From: Pseudorasbora parva
Taxonomy: Eukaryota > Chordata > Actinopteri > Cypriniformes > Gobionidae
Assembly: GCF_024679245.1 (NCBI RefSeq)
Contig: NC_090191.1
Span: forward strand, 2,748,778-2,812,777
Length of the DNA: 64,000 nt
Direction: 5' to 3'
The translations under genes and the position numbers were made by a program. Positions within the stretch are counted from its first letter, which is position 1, and each line of letters begins with the position of its first letter. The notes beneath the pieces were generated by a model, which ran no database searches, was not told the origin of the DNA, and saw nothing but the letters and a program-made list of their open reading frames with translations. Below are positions 42,361 through 54,249 of this stretch, piece after piece.

Positions 42361-43370
42361 TGGTGGATCTGTAACAGTACTCTCCCCTCCCAGTAGGTGC
42401 GTACTCGCGCCATATATAGACTAACTGTGGCGGGAGAGAGGGGGCCTCAGGTGAAGGGTAGACAGATGACTCAGGGACCAGGGCGGAGCTGATGCAGCGA
42501 GGACCAATGAATTCAGGGGGCTGACTAAAAGATGGCGATGCAGGTGCTAGTGGAGGCCAGGGTCTTGCCGCAGAGCCAAAGAAATTAAGACCCAAGGCGA
42601 GGGCGGGTCGATGAATGCTGTTGGACTGCTGGGCCACAGTGATCCTGAGGGAGGTAAGAGCCAGGGTAGCACCAATGGCTCAATGGGCTGAGGTGGAGTC
42701 CTGGTCGTGAAGGCCAGAGGCGATCCCTCACTGGGCACTCGTTAGGAGTGGGAGGCGGATCAGAACAAAAGTCTTTAAGCTGGTGTTCCCTCACCAGGTT
42801 ATATTCTTGACCTGAAGTCTGCACTCTTCTAAACTGCTTTCCTTCCCCGATGGAAGACTGGTGACATGGTTGAGGGTTCTATCCCTTGGACTGAACCACA
42901 AAGAATGTAATCAATGTACCTCTTCAAAGAGCATATGGTGGCATTGGCTGGTAATTGTCTGACGTATGGATCGTCTAAACCGCTCCAAAGAATCATCTTG
43001 AGCGTCACATCGTTCTAGGGCACCTGGTCTGCAAGTCCGAGGAACTCCATGAAATATTCCTCAATGGGGCGGTGGTCCTGGAAGAGAGAGAGAAGCAGAT
43101 TGGCTGGGCTCTGTGGGATAAGGAACATGTCCATCGCACTGTGGTCTGTTATGGGTCCTGTCTTCCGTTACAGAAGCACACTCAGAGACCGAAAAAATGC
43201 AGTGCAAGGGTGATTTATTGACAACACTTAAGTAAATCAAATGAATGCAGGTAAGTATTGAGAATTTTGCAAACGGTTGGCGTGAGGAAGAAAATAAGCA
43301 GTCCAATCTTAAGAATCTTACAGTCACAGGAGAGTGTGGATGGAGAGGGATCAGTCAAGAAGCATAAACC
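42361..43370 (-). mobile_element. LTR-retroelement gag-like remnant, copy B
   Basis: Paralogue of 3690-4745 with additional stops (for example TAG within CGTTCTAGGGCACC near 43010) so that the Gag-like frame of copy A is broken here. Nothing else is coding. Confidence 0.5.
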
Positions 43371-44030
43371 TTGTTGCAACTATCTGGAAAACTCAGATAG
43401 TCTGGAGAAGGGAGATCGCTGGAAGTAAACTTAGTTTGCACAGTTTAGTCACTTGGAACACCATCTGGAGAGTACGATAAGTGTCACTTGAAGAGCTTGT
43501 TTTCAGAAAGGTATGGTCATTATTTTACAGGAAATAGTTTGCACTAGAGAAAAGTGATACTGTTTAATTATTACTGTTTAATTATTACTGGGTATTTAAA
43601 AATAAATCATAATAAATGTTGAAATCTGTTAATATCTTTTCATTCTTTAGGCAGCACTAAATTCATTTAAGCAGCAAGCAGTTAACCATCTTTTTGATAG
43701 AAGGGCAAACTGCATCTGCTAGACTAAAAGGTAGTGAAGGGGTCTGCAGGCTTGTTGTACTCCTTTAATTCCCCAAACTGCACAGCCCTATATTCCAAAC
43801 CACTTCAATAACACCTGTGGCAGTGTCCTAAACACTTTGACTCCAAACATGAAGAGTTTGGAAATTGTCCTAAAGAACGGAAATGGTTACAAATATTGAA
43901 AAAAGTTTCTTTCTGTAGCTTAGTTTGTATAGCATCTGGCAAACATGTTTTTGGTTTTGATGCCTTAAATGTTTTAATATCTTGATGTCTGTTGTTTTGT
44001 GCCATTAAACTGTTTTTATGTCTCTTTTAG
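43371..44030. other. Intron end of gene 2
   Basis: Duplicated intron sequence, uninterrupted here where gene 1 carries the 5304-6867 transposon. It ends with TTATGTCTCTTTTAG, the splice acceptor for the finger exon. Confidence 0.6.
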
Positions 44031-45352
44031 ATCTAATGGCACTGAAAGTGGAGAGTCAAGAACTAAATGAAATGGAAGAGAAAGAAATGCATGGGCAACA
44101 TCATGATTTCATAACAGGAGAAAAATCTTTTAGTTGCTCACAGACTGAAAAGATTTCCTCACAAAAAATTACTCAAAAGCCAGGAAAGAGTTTAATTAAA
44201 AAGCGACACCCTAAAGTCCACATGAGGGTTCACACTGGAGAGAAGCCGTTCACCCGCCAAGAGTGTGGAAAGAGCTTTATTAAAAAAGAAAACCATAAAA
44301 AACACACACGTATTCACACTGTGAGGAAGCCTTATACCTGCCAGCAGTGTGGAAAGAGTTTTAATAGAAAAGGATATCTTGAAGCCCATATGAGAGTTCA
44401 CTCTGGAGAGAAGCCTTACACCTGCCAAGAGTGTGGAAAGAATTTCACTCAATTAGGGCATCTTAAAATCCACATGAGAGTTCACACTGGAGAGAAGCCG
44501 TACACCTGCCAAGAGTGTGGAAAGATTTTCACTCATAAAGAGAGTCTTAAATTTCACATTAGAGTTCACACTGGAGAGAAGCCTTTCACCTGCCCACAGT
44601 GTGGAAAGAGTTTTAGTACAAAAAGATATCTTGAAGTCCATATGAGAATTCACTCTGGGGACAAGCCTTACAACTGCCAAGAGTGTGGAAAGAATTTCAA
44701 TCACAAAGGGCATCTTAAAACCCATATGAGAATTCACACTGGAGTGAAGCCTTACACCTGCCAAGAGTGTGGAAGGAATTTCAATCACAAAGGGCATCTT
44801 AAAACCCATATGAGAATTCACACTGGAGTGAAGCCTTACACCTGCCAAGAGTGTGGAAGGAATTTCACTCATAAAGGGAGTCTCAGAGTCCACTCGAGAA
44901 TTCACACTGGAGTGAAGCCTTTCACCTGCCAACAGTGTGGAAAGAGTTTCACTTATAAAGGGACTCTCAGAGTCCACTCGAGAATTCACACTGGAGTGAA
45001 GCCTTTCACCTGCCAACAGTGTGGAAAGAGTTTCAATCGAAAAGGAAACCTTGAGGAACACATGAGAGTTCACACTGGAGAGAAGCCTTACACCTGCCAA
45101 GAGTGTGGAAAGAATTTCACTCAAATAGGGCATCTTAAATCCCACATGAGAGTTCACACTGGAGTGAAGCCTTACACCTGCCAAGAGTGTGGAAAAAGTT
45201 TCACTCGAAAAGGAAACCTTGAGGAACACATGAGAGTTCACACTGGAGAGAAGCCTTACACCTGCCAAGAGTGTGGAAAGAATTTCACTCAAATAGGGCA
45301 TCTTAAATCCCACATGAGAGTTCACACTGGAGAGAAGCCTTCTTCTAAATGA
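44031..45352 (+). CDS. FINZ-class C2H2 zinc-finger protein, finger exon of gene 2
   Basis: The exon starts after CTCTTTTAG with AT-CTA-ATG, completing the Asp codon left by the FINZ exon (25523-25694). It encodes the linker [20 protein letters not shown], a Ser/Lys-rich spacer with decayed fingers ([10 protein letters not shown] has lost its first Cys), then 12 intact C2H2 fingers of 28 residues and a short SSK end. Helix residues include [24 protein letters not shown] (twice in a row), TYKGTLRV and TQIGHLKS (twice). Expected nuclear DNA-binding protein, target unknown. Half as many fingers as gene 1. The alternative start at the in-frame ATG 44018 lies in the intron side and is not favoured. 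Confidence 0.93.
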
Positions 45353-45589
45353 GTACAGAATCTTCTGATCAAAACACACGAGGAAGACGGAGTTAAACAA
45401 GCGATCATATGTAAGCAGATGCATATGCTAAATAACATGATCATCATATAAATCAAAACAGCCCATAATGTTACTGAATGAAATGTGGACCCAGGACGAG
45501 CTCTGGGACTGTGAAGAATTAGGGGTGTTGAAGGACTCCATCTACTCCATCTGTGTTTGATCATCGCTCTGAATCGGATCTGAATGTAG

Positions 45590-46676
45590 TGAAGGGGGGA
45601 GTGGGCCGACACCCTTGCCTCTTCATCATATGCATCTTCATCATATGCATCTTATCCTTTTGAATGATTTTTAATAACCTCATGAATTAAATAATCAGTT
45701 ATTATCCTTTCAAAATAATGAATTACTGACAATCAATTTTATTTGATCATTAATACATTTAACTATTATTTAATATGATTTTGACTCTATGTCTGCTGTA
45801 TGGTGTCTAATTTGCTTTCCAGAGACGGTCTGACAAAGACAGTCTGACCCCTATCTATGTGCCCTGACATAGATAGCCTGACCTCTATCTCTGGGTCCTG
45901 ACCAACAGGGCCTTGGAGAGAAAGTTAGAACTCCAAGAGGTGAATCCTGCCTGTTGTTAGTAACCCCAGGACAGGAAGGGGTGGGAGGATTTGAGTCTCC
46001 CAATAATGATTTCTTCCCATTTATATAGTGTGATTTTTCCCATTGATAGAAGTACATTTTTGTCTTTATATTTCTTTATATTTCTTTATAGAATGAGGTA
46101 GATGACATTAGTCATACTTTTCTTTATGGAGATGTGTTTGTCATGTGGTGTTGATATCTTGTCCTGTTGATAAGCTCACTGCTGCGCTAACCTTGGAGGA
46201 GAGATGTGCCCTAGAGTCTTGTGTGTGTGTGTGTGTGTGTTACATGTTCTGTGCAGGTCTATGGACTGGATTGGACCGCTTTTCTCACACCCTAGACCTC
46301 TTGGCGTCTTTCTAGGACTCCCCTGAAGTCAACACTACCCCAATCTTGGGATTGTCTGATGTATACATCCTGATCAACAACAACAACATCTCCTATCTAT
46401 TCTCGTGTGACACATTGTTTAGACTTTATGCCAATCAGTAATATTCCACGTGTTTGTAATGATGTAAATCATGCCCTTGAAATTGGTATAACTGGTGTGG
46501 TAATTTTGTGTAGAGCAGAGTCTGGCCTGACACCACCCTGAGAGACTCTGAAGCTGACTCTACCGATGAAACTGCAAACTATTCTTCAGTAAAATTCTCT
46601 CCGATGATTGAACATCCTGACTCCTGGTCTTCATTTCGCATATCTGGTCTATGGGTCAAAACTGTAACCCCTAACA
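45590..46676. mobile_element. Solo LTR, 1087 bp, TSD GTAG
   Basis: The insert runs from TGAAGGGGGGAGTGGGCC to AACTGTAACCCCTAACA (TG...CA) and is bounded by GTAG at 45586-45589 and 46677-46680. Two paralogues, after gene 1 (CTGAATGTAGTCTTTGAC near 9711) and after gene 3 (near 58443), are intact empty sites. A TATATAG box lies near 46022. No internal coding sequence remains. It sits about 235 bp downstream of the gene 2 stop codon, so within the likely 3' UTR. Confidence 0.9.
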
Positions 46677-46680
46677 GTAG

Positions 46681-49096
46681 TCTTTGACAAAAACTTGATT
46701 TTTTTCCCCCCAACTTTTTGTTCAACTTTTTTTTTATTTTTATGAAAATTACCAACAGGTGTTGATCAACAGGAATGCATGAAACTAGAATTTTCTTTTT
46801 TTTAAGTAGAAAACTCTTAATCTTCATATTGCATGCTCAGATATTCATACAACAAAATATTCTATGGGACATCATATTTTTGTGAAAATGATCAAAAACC
46901 CTTGTGGTGACTGGCAACTTTAAAAAAATGTTTAATGTTGTTGGGGAAAAAGTTAATATGTGGTTCAGGCAATATGTGAATATGTGCATGTATGTTCACT
47001 GTAATAAAATTAAATATGACAAACACAACCCTCTTCTTTTTAACCCTCTGGACCCAAAGAATGTGCCTGATTTGCTGTATTTTTCCTCATGACGGTGTAA
47101 AACAACTTTATTTTTTAAGTAGACATTCTAAGCTTTATAAAGAGATATCTGTCATGTCTGTGTGGCAAGTTTTCTCTGAGTTCTGAGAATATCTTTGCGC
47201 GCATTTCAGAAAGGACTTCACATGGAGACAGACTGGAGAATGCATATATTGTTTGTTTTCTTTATTTAGCGAAAAGCCCAACTTTTTAAAAAAGTATTTA
47301 AAAAGTAGACACTTTAAGGTTTGTAAAGACATTGTTTATGTTTTTGAGGCCAAAAATGACTGAGTATTTTATGTCATTTATATAAAAAAATATTCTCTTT
47401 TTATGTAATCCATATGAAAACAGTGAGAGGTCCAGCAGATTTCAGCAGTTCTGATCGCGTCAAACGGCTGAAATCACGTGACATTGGCGACCCGAATCAT
47501 TGATCAATTCACTGATTCATGAACCGTTTGAATATTTTTGGAGGAACACGGAAGAGAAGACAATGCTGAATAAACTCAGTTTTTGATATTTTTGGACCAA
47601 CATGTATTTTTGATGCTTCAAGAAATTCTAATCAACCAACTGATGTCACATATGGACTACTTTGATGATGTTTTTATTAGCTTTCTGGACATGGACAGTA
47701 AAGTGGGCATAGACTGCATTTGCTCTGGGATTAAAATATAAAATATCCTAAACTGTGTTCTGCTGGTGAACGGAGGTCTTACGGGAGAGGAACAACATTA
47801 GGGTGAGTCATTAATTACATAAATTTCATTTTTGGGTGAACTAACCCTTTTAAATAATTTTCTATTTTGATATATTTTTTTAATGCAATTTATTCCGGTC
47901 TTCAGTTTCACATGATCCTTCAGAAATCATTGTAATAGGCTGATTTGCTGAATATTTGTGTACAATTTATTTCAGGATTCTTTAATAAATAGAAAAATCA
48001 AAACAACAGCATTTATCTGAAATAGAAATACTTTTATTCACAAAGATGCCTTAAATTGGTCAAAAAACACAGTAAAGGCATTTATAATGCTACAAAATAT
48101 TTTCATTTCTGAGTCTCTGAAGCATGCCTGCAGCTGTCGCTTGTAGGTGGTCAGATCCAGATCCACGTTTGGTCACTTCTTCCGAGGCGATAGCAAGTTC
48201 TGCCCTTTTATCCTGATCTGGCTTGCCCATTGGGATGGATGGTGCCACTCGGTCTGCGGGGGGCTCACGTGATTTCTCCCTGGTGGTAAAACATGACAGT
48301 CACTTTTTTTCCCGCTGAGCCTATTTGATGACATATCCCACCCACAGGTGCCGTGATGACAAGATAATCAGTGCTATTCATGTCACCTGTCAACGTATAT
48401 AATGTAATACCTGATAGGTCTATACATGACAGTAGTCAACAGAGCTTAATATTTTAATAGATGTTTAACTTGATTGAGATCAGACATCTGGGAGTGAAAA
48501 CATGAACGCTGGAGAGCTCTTTAATAGTAGAAAATGAAGTTGTATTTCTGATGAAACAGCTTCCCTGTCCTTACCACAGATGCCACTCCATATCAACCCT
48601 AGCAGCCATGAAATGGCCGTCTGCTTGATTGGCCATGGAGGGCAAGATCTGTGGCCAAGCAGAGTTCTTGAATCGCATCCGGCCCGAATCCCTCGTCATG
48701 ATCCTATGCTCTTAGCAGGTCAGCCTGATGTGCCTTGAACAGTTATGAAGTCACCAGTCTGAACTGCTTCTGCACACACTTTACCAACTATGCTAGTCAA
48801 TCTCTACAGCTTATTTGGCAAGCTAGGTTTCCTTCATTATGATGCTGGTGACGTGGAGAGCTAGCCCGTAAGCATCTGGCCCATCCTCGGGCTCCCCGTA
48901 CCCAAGTGGAGTATGAATTCCTCAGTCTGGAGATCGAAAAAGAACCACACTCACCTACTATAAGAAAAATAAACCAGAGGACACTAATTTAGCCATATTG
49001 ATTACATTGCAAAATGTTACTATTGATTGATGCATATTTGTTTGTTGAGTCAAGTAAAGTGAAGTCAATTTTTTTTCAGGAATACTTGGCCTCTCG
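46681..49096. repeat. Duplicated 3' flank of gene 2
   Basis: Continuation of the match to 9717-12217. It includes the conserved AATAAA at 47003-47008, an MITE tail near 47750-47850, and the DIRS-like fragment at about 48530-48720. A segment around 47110-47330 is inverted relative to 10160-10385: the text TAAGCTTTATAAAGAGATAT here is the complement of the one there. Confidence 0.8.
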
Positions 49097-49913
49097 GCCC
49101 ATAGTTCCACACAATGTAATCACAACAGCATGAAATATGCTCTTTTCTTCATTCCATGGTGTATATACAGTGCCAATCTCCATGCATACTCCGAATCAAA
49201 CATATGACACATCAATACAGAAATCACCAACCTTAGTTGGGGATTCTTTTGACTGAATTACATCAGCATTGCGGCGTGGCTTGGAGTCGATCAGTCTGTG
49301 GCACTGCTCAGGTGTTATGAGAGCCCAGGTTGGTCTGATAGTGGCCTTCAGCTCTTCTGCATTGATGGGTCTGCCATATCACATCTTCGTCTTCACAATA
49401 CTCCATAGATTTTCTATGAGGTTAAGGTCAGGCGAGTTTGCTGGCCAATTAAGAACAGGGATACTATGGTCCTTAAAACAGGTACTGGTTGCATTGGCAC
49501 TGTGTGCAGGTGCCAAGTTCTGTTGGAAAATGAAATCTGTGTCTCCATAAAGTTGGTCAGCAGCAGGAAGGACAAATTGCTCTAAAACTTCCTGGTATAC
49601 GGCTGCGTTGACCTTGGACCTCAGAAAACACAGTGGACCAACACCAGCGGATGACACCATCACTGACTGTGGAAACTTGACACTGGACTTCAGGCATTTT
49701 GGCATTTCCTTCTCCCCAGTCTTCCTCCAGACTCTGGCACCTTGATTTCTGAATGACATGCAAAATTTGCTTTCATCCAAAAAAAGTACTTTGGACCACT
49801 GAGCAACAGTCCAGTGCTGCTTCTCTGTAGCCCAAAAGTGTCTTGACCTGGGGAATGCGGCACCTGTAGCCCATTTCCTGCACACGCCTGTGCACGGTGG
49901 CTCTGGATGTTTC

Positions 49914-50104
49914 ATTTATATTTACATTTATGCATTTGGCAGACGCTTTTATCCAAAGCGACTTAAATTGCATTTTAAGATCCACATTTTACATTTTTGG
50001 GAATCAAACCCATTACCTTGGCGTTGCTAGCGCCATGCTCTACTGTTTGAGCGACAGGAAAGCCACTGTTTCACTCCACACTCAGCCACATACTCAGCCA
50101 CAAA
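49914..50104 (-). mobile_element. tRNA-derived SINE with L2-type tail
   Basis: On the minus strand the head shows an A-box-like TGTCGCTCAAACAGTAGAGC and a B box GGTTTGATTCC, followed by the tail AAGTCGCTTTGGATAAAAGC with GTCTGCCAAATGCATAAATG shared with L2 LINEs. GTTTC is duplicated at 49909-49913 and 50105-50109. Copies 1 (13230-13234) and 3 of the Tc1 element are empty here. A Pol III-type internal promoter and borrowed LINE tail imply past mobilisation by L2 machinery. Confidence 0.9.
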
Positions 50105-50316
50105 GTTTCTACTCCAGACTCAGTCCACTGCTTCCGCAGGTCCCCCAAGGTCTGGAATCGGTTCTTCTCCACAATCTTCCTCAGGGTCCGGTCACCTCTT
50201 CTGTTGTGCAGCGTTTTTTGCCACACTTTTTCCTTCCCACAGACTTCCCACTGAGGTGCCTTGATACAGCACTCTGGGAACAGCCTATTCGTTCAGAAAT
50301 TTCTTTCTGTGTCTTA

Positions 50317-51443
50317 AGCCGCGTTTCCACCACAGGAACTTTACCCAGGAACCAGGAACTTTGGGTGGTACTCGGTGTGTTTAGACCGCAGGAACCAGGG
50401 TCTAAATGAAGTTCCGGGTAAATATTTCCCCCTCCAAACGGCCCTGCTCGCGGGGTAGTACTTTTTCAAAGTTCAGGAACTTTCGAGGGCGGGACTTGGG
50501 CGCTGAACATGCTGATTGGCAGCTCACGGAGCCTTTTATTTCAACAGGCATTTTTATAAGTCTTTTGCGAGGTTCGGTCTACGTTCAGTAAATATCAGTC
50601 TTGCTCTCTGTCTGGTGGCGCGCGGTCGTCTCAGCCAGCTCACGTTCAATGTCCGTAATAGCTGATAATAATATACATTGTCATTTTAAATCTAGCTTTA
50701 CAAGCTTTCTGAATATGCTGCATGCTGCTGAATCTGCATATTAGTGCTCTTTTCTGTCGTTGTTAATTAAATCTTTAGTAAACCTATACATAACCAGCAA
50801 AAGCAGCACAGCTTGAATCTCTTCCATACTCGTTATTAATTTTTTTTCACCATGTAAACGACCTGACTGATTACTTTTAAGTGTGCGTCCTTACATGACG
50901 AGACAGCACGCGCCGCGCCGCACTCATGTTGACAAGAGAGGAAAGCTCATTTTTCTGAGGGGTAAACTTTTTATTTCGTAAGTTATGAAGATAATGTTGG
51001 AGTAATGACACAGCGTATATTGCCCCAGGCAGTTTTTACTTTAACTGCGCCTGACAGAAGAATTTTTTTTTCCTGAGATTATTATTACACTTTACAACAA
51101 ATAAATAGCTTATATAATGCCATTAAGAGTTGCTATGGCCTCAGTTAACACATTCCAGCTGCTGGAGAAAACAGCGTTGACATTTTTGATGCGGCAGACA
51201 AACTGCATGTGACAAAATGATTGTGATTGAAAGTCATCACATGTAAATACCAGATCGGTTTAGATAACGTCTCAGTCGCGCAGTCACGCACAGTCAAACA
51301 TCACCGGACTAATTTGCCTAATCTTCTCGGAACTTTAGATCCCGGTGGAAACGCAGACAGCTGCAGGTCTGGGGGGAAGAAAAGTTCCTGCAAAAAAGTT
51401 CCTGGTACAAATTGTTCCGGGTAATTTTGGTGGAAACGGGGCT
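50317..51443. mobile_element. 3-bp-TSD DNA transposon (PIF/Harbinger-like), copy 2
   Basis: The ends AGCCGCGTTTCCACCACAGG and GGTGGAAACGGGGCT are flanked by TTA at 50314-50316 and 51444-51446. The empty site is at about 13430 (GTGTCTTACCCTCTCG). Same family as 5304-6867 but about 440 bp shorter through internal deletions. Confidence 0.9.
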
Positions 51444-51469
51444 TTACCCTCTCACTTGAGGGTGTCAAT

Positions 51470-52148
51470 GGGTGCGTTTACATGCACACCAGTAAGCTGA
51501 TTACTCCAAAAAATCAGTTTATTGAAATAACCAGTTTTCCCCATTTACATGCAAACCACTGACAACGCAAGTAAACCGCGTTTACATGACTTTATTTTTA
51601 ATCCGGGATTTTTTCTTGTAGTGACATCAAAAATAATGTCTGTATCTGACTCTGAGTATTTCAAATGTTCCGTCAGTTGTGATGTTACATAAAGCGTGCA
51701 CCGTGTCAGCGGAAGATTTACAGCTCATATTATCCCTCATGCAGTTATGCAGCGTTTTGACTCAACCTCTTCTAGGCTAATTCTGCTGCATGAGAAAAGA
51801 GAACACCTCTTTACAATTTTCTGGGTCTTAAACGAGTCTGCGTTTGTGATATATGTCCTAATTTCATGCAAAACGCTCTGTCTGGATGCGTTTAAATCTG
51901 CTCTGAGTTTGCATTATTCTCACCTATCACACATGCGCACTTCAATAAGCCGACAGAAAGCAGGTTAATGTGTTTACATGCAGCGCGAAATCGAGGTGGA
52001 AGAAAACTACCAGTCCCGAACGGTTTATGCTTACGCCGTTTATGACATTACTCTGATAAAAGAAAACGGGTTACCGCGTTTACATGACCATGTTCATTGT
52101 CGGCTTATTGGGCATAATCGGCTTAAGAACGTGCATGTAAACGCACCC
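51470..52148. mobile_element. 679-bp MITE with 18-bp TIRs and AAT TSD
   Basis: Starts GGGTGCGTTTACATGCAC and ends with its exact reverse complement GTGCATGTAAACGCACCC. AAT flanks at 51467-51469 and 52149-52151. Copy 3 of the Tc1 sequence (near 59107) is the empty site GTGTCAATGATGG. The interior repeats the motif GTTTACATG several times in both orientations. Confidence 0.92.
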
Positions 52149-52440
52149 AATGATGGCCTTCTGGACAGCAGTCAGGTCGGCAGTCTTACCCATGATTGCG
52201 GTTTTGAGTAATGAACCAGGCTGGGAGTTTTTAAAAGCCTCAGGAATCTTTTGCAGGTGTTTAGAGTTAATTAGTTGATTCAGATGATTAGGTTAATAGC
52301 TCGTTTAGAGAACCTTTTCATGATATGCTAATTTTTTGAGATAGGAATTTTGGGTTTTCATGAGTTGTATGCCAAAATCATCAGTATTAAAACAATAAAA
52401 GACCTGAAATATTTCAGTTGGTGTGCAATGAATCTAAAAT

Positions 52441-52579
52441 ATATCAATCAAACTTTATTTGTATAGCACCTTCCAACAACCAAAAGGAGGACTAAGGTGC
52501 TTTACATTTAAAACAGAAGAACATCTACAATAAATAATATGTTAATACATTAAGCAAAAACCAAAGGAACAGTTACACA
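52441..52579 (-). mobile_element. L2-like LINE 3' tail, truncated at the gene 3 promoter
   Basis: Matches 59401-59535, the 3' end of a minus-strand L2-like LINE. The match to the LINE stops at about 52579 and the duplicated promoter of gene 3 starts at 52580, marking a recombination junction. Confidence 0.75.
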
Positions 52580-52668
52580 TGTGATCAGGACTTTTATTTT
52601 GTAGTGGAGATGTGACGTCATAAGGCTGCGCCGCGCTCCTGCATCTGTTGTGATTCTGCTGAAGAAAG
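52580..52668 (+). promoter_or_regulatory. Promoter and 5' non-coding exon of FINZ-ZNF gene 3
   Basis: Paralogue of 24333-24421. The CRE TGACGTCA (52613-52620), GC-rich leader and splice donor AAG|GTTTGT (52669) are all preserved. The paralogous similarity begins only 33 bp upstream of the CRE. Confidence 0.6.
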
Positions 52669-53723
52669 GTTTGTGTTTTAAGCTTTTAAAGTATTTAAAT
52701 CAATAAAAACTGTTCGGTCAATGTTATAGTTTCAACAAGAACAGTTAAATGAATGTTTGATTATTGAACTTAACATTATAATGCGTTTTCTAACATTAAT
52801 TAACTTTATTTTTCCTTCACACGTGTGTAACAGAAAAGATGCGTCTCATTTGTCTCTATAAATCATGAATCAGTTTATCGTAAACATGGAGAGTAAATAA
52901 TCACATGTAAAAACAATAGATGCAAATTGGTATCAAAGCAGTATAGTACCAAATCACGGACACAGTAGCACTCCTAGAGATAATAATAGCAGAAACATTA
53001 AAAATATATATAATTTACACATGATTGCTTTTAGTTTGATCAGCTTTAAGCCATTCCTTTAGTGTCTATTTAAATGTTGAGTAATTTGTACTATCCGTTA
53101 ATTGAGTTAGTAGAGTATACCAGTAATGAATGGCTTTAACTGAAAAGACTGATCGCCCAAATGTTGTCCATCTAAACTGTTCAACACAGTCTCCTCTAGT
53201 AATTGCTCTCGTTGTTCTGACATTATTTTCTTTCTGCATTATAAACTGGCATAAAGGGGGATGTGCAAACACATTTAAAATCTTAAAAAATCAAGCAAAC
53301 ATTAACAAAATGAGAATAATCATCGAGTGCATAAATAGTTTTACTGCCTCTGTTGTTAAATATGGTCTTATATGCCTAAAGTTAGCCAAATTAAATGTAA
53401 TAAAGTTAAATGTGTAAATGTAACAAGAACAGCAAACACAAGAAATGAAAACTTCTGTAAAGCAACTGCTAATGTTCTCACTGAAGTGTAATCTATTAAA
53501 TGTAATCTACAGATGAATAAATTTATCATAACATGTCTAAATATGAACCTGCTATATAAATTGTGTTCTTTTATTAATTTGTAGTTTTTAGAGAGTTTGT
53601 TGTTGTGGAATCAGGTCATTTAAGGCCATTAACTCTCAGTCTGACTGACTCTCTTACCAGTGACTGAACTACTGATTTAGTTTGGATGTGTTTTTTATTT
53701 CTGTGATTATTCTTATCTCAAAG

Positions 53724-53895
53724 ATGGCGTTTATTAAAGAGGAGAGTGAAGACGTGAAGATTGAAGAAACATTGAGAGGCAAACATGGAGAAACTGAGGA
53801 CCAAACAAAGATGGCGTTTATTAAAGAGGAGAGTGAAGACGTGAAGATTGAAGAAACATTGAGAGTCAAACATGAAGAAACTGAAGAGCAAACAG
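53724..53895 (+). CDS. FINZ N-terminal exon of zinc-finger gene 3
   Basis: Same structure as gene 2: two 29-residue FINZ units in tandem, start in AAAGATGGCG, and donor ACAG|GTTGGT leaving one base. Two residues of the first unit differ from gene 2 (RGKHGETED instead of RVKHEETED), while the second unit is unchanged. It joins in phase to 56978. The intron, 3.1 kb, lacks the 15 kb of transposon-filled sequence found in gene 2. Confidence 0.88.
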
Positions 53896-54168
53896 GTTGG
53901 TTTCATTCTCAAAGCTCAACTCAGTCATTTGATCCGTATTCAAATGCCAATTTCAATTTCAAATTAGCTTTATGGTGTTGTATTTTAGGTGGGACAGTAT
54001 CAGTGGGGCTGTTTTCAGTGTAGAAGAGCAGGTTGGTCATGACACAGTTATATCTTGTTCAGCAAACAGTGTTTCAGGCCTTTAAATCATCATGTGATTA
54101 TCTTCTTTTGAACTTTAAAAACCTGCCCTAATTCAAAGAGAAGGGTGGATTCTGAAATCCACTGTCAC

Positions 54169-54171
<3 letters not shown>

Positions 54172-54243
<72 letters not shown>
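54172..54243. repeat. (TG)n(AT)n microsatellite
   Basis: About 8 TG units and then some 30 AT units; the paralogous position at 41261-41310 has a much shorter AT run, so the tract has expanded here or contracted there. Confidence 0.95.

Positions 54244-54244
<1 letters not shown>

Positions 54245-54249
<5 letters not shown>

Larger units (their letters stand above)
41061..45589. repeat. Segmental duplication shared with 53973-58448
   Basis: The two copies begin together at TGGTGTTGTATTTTAGGTGG and run through the L2 LINE, gag remnant, finger exon and 3' flank in the same order. Similarity is much higher than to the 3391-9720 copy, so genes 2 and 3 are the younger pair over this part. Confidence 0.9.
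49097..52440 (-). pseudogene. Tc1-like transposon copy 2, broken by three nested insertions
   Basis: The transposase core (49379-49915, minus) reads LFLDESKF, FQQNLAPAH (Asn for the catalytic Asp, as in copy 1) and SPDLNLIENLW. It then continues on the right of a SINE (49914-50104), of a TTA-TSD transposon (50317-51443) and of a MITE (51470-52148), ending with the element's terminal region (AAATATTTCAGTTGGTGTGC near 52410). Unlike copy 1, the tryptophan near 49730 is intact. The left boundary is uncertain, at least to 49262. Confidence 0.85.
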
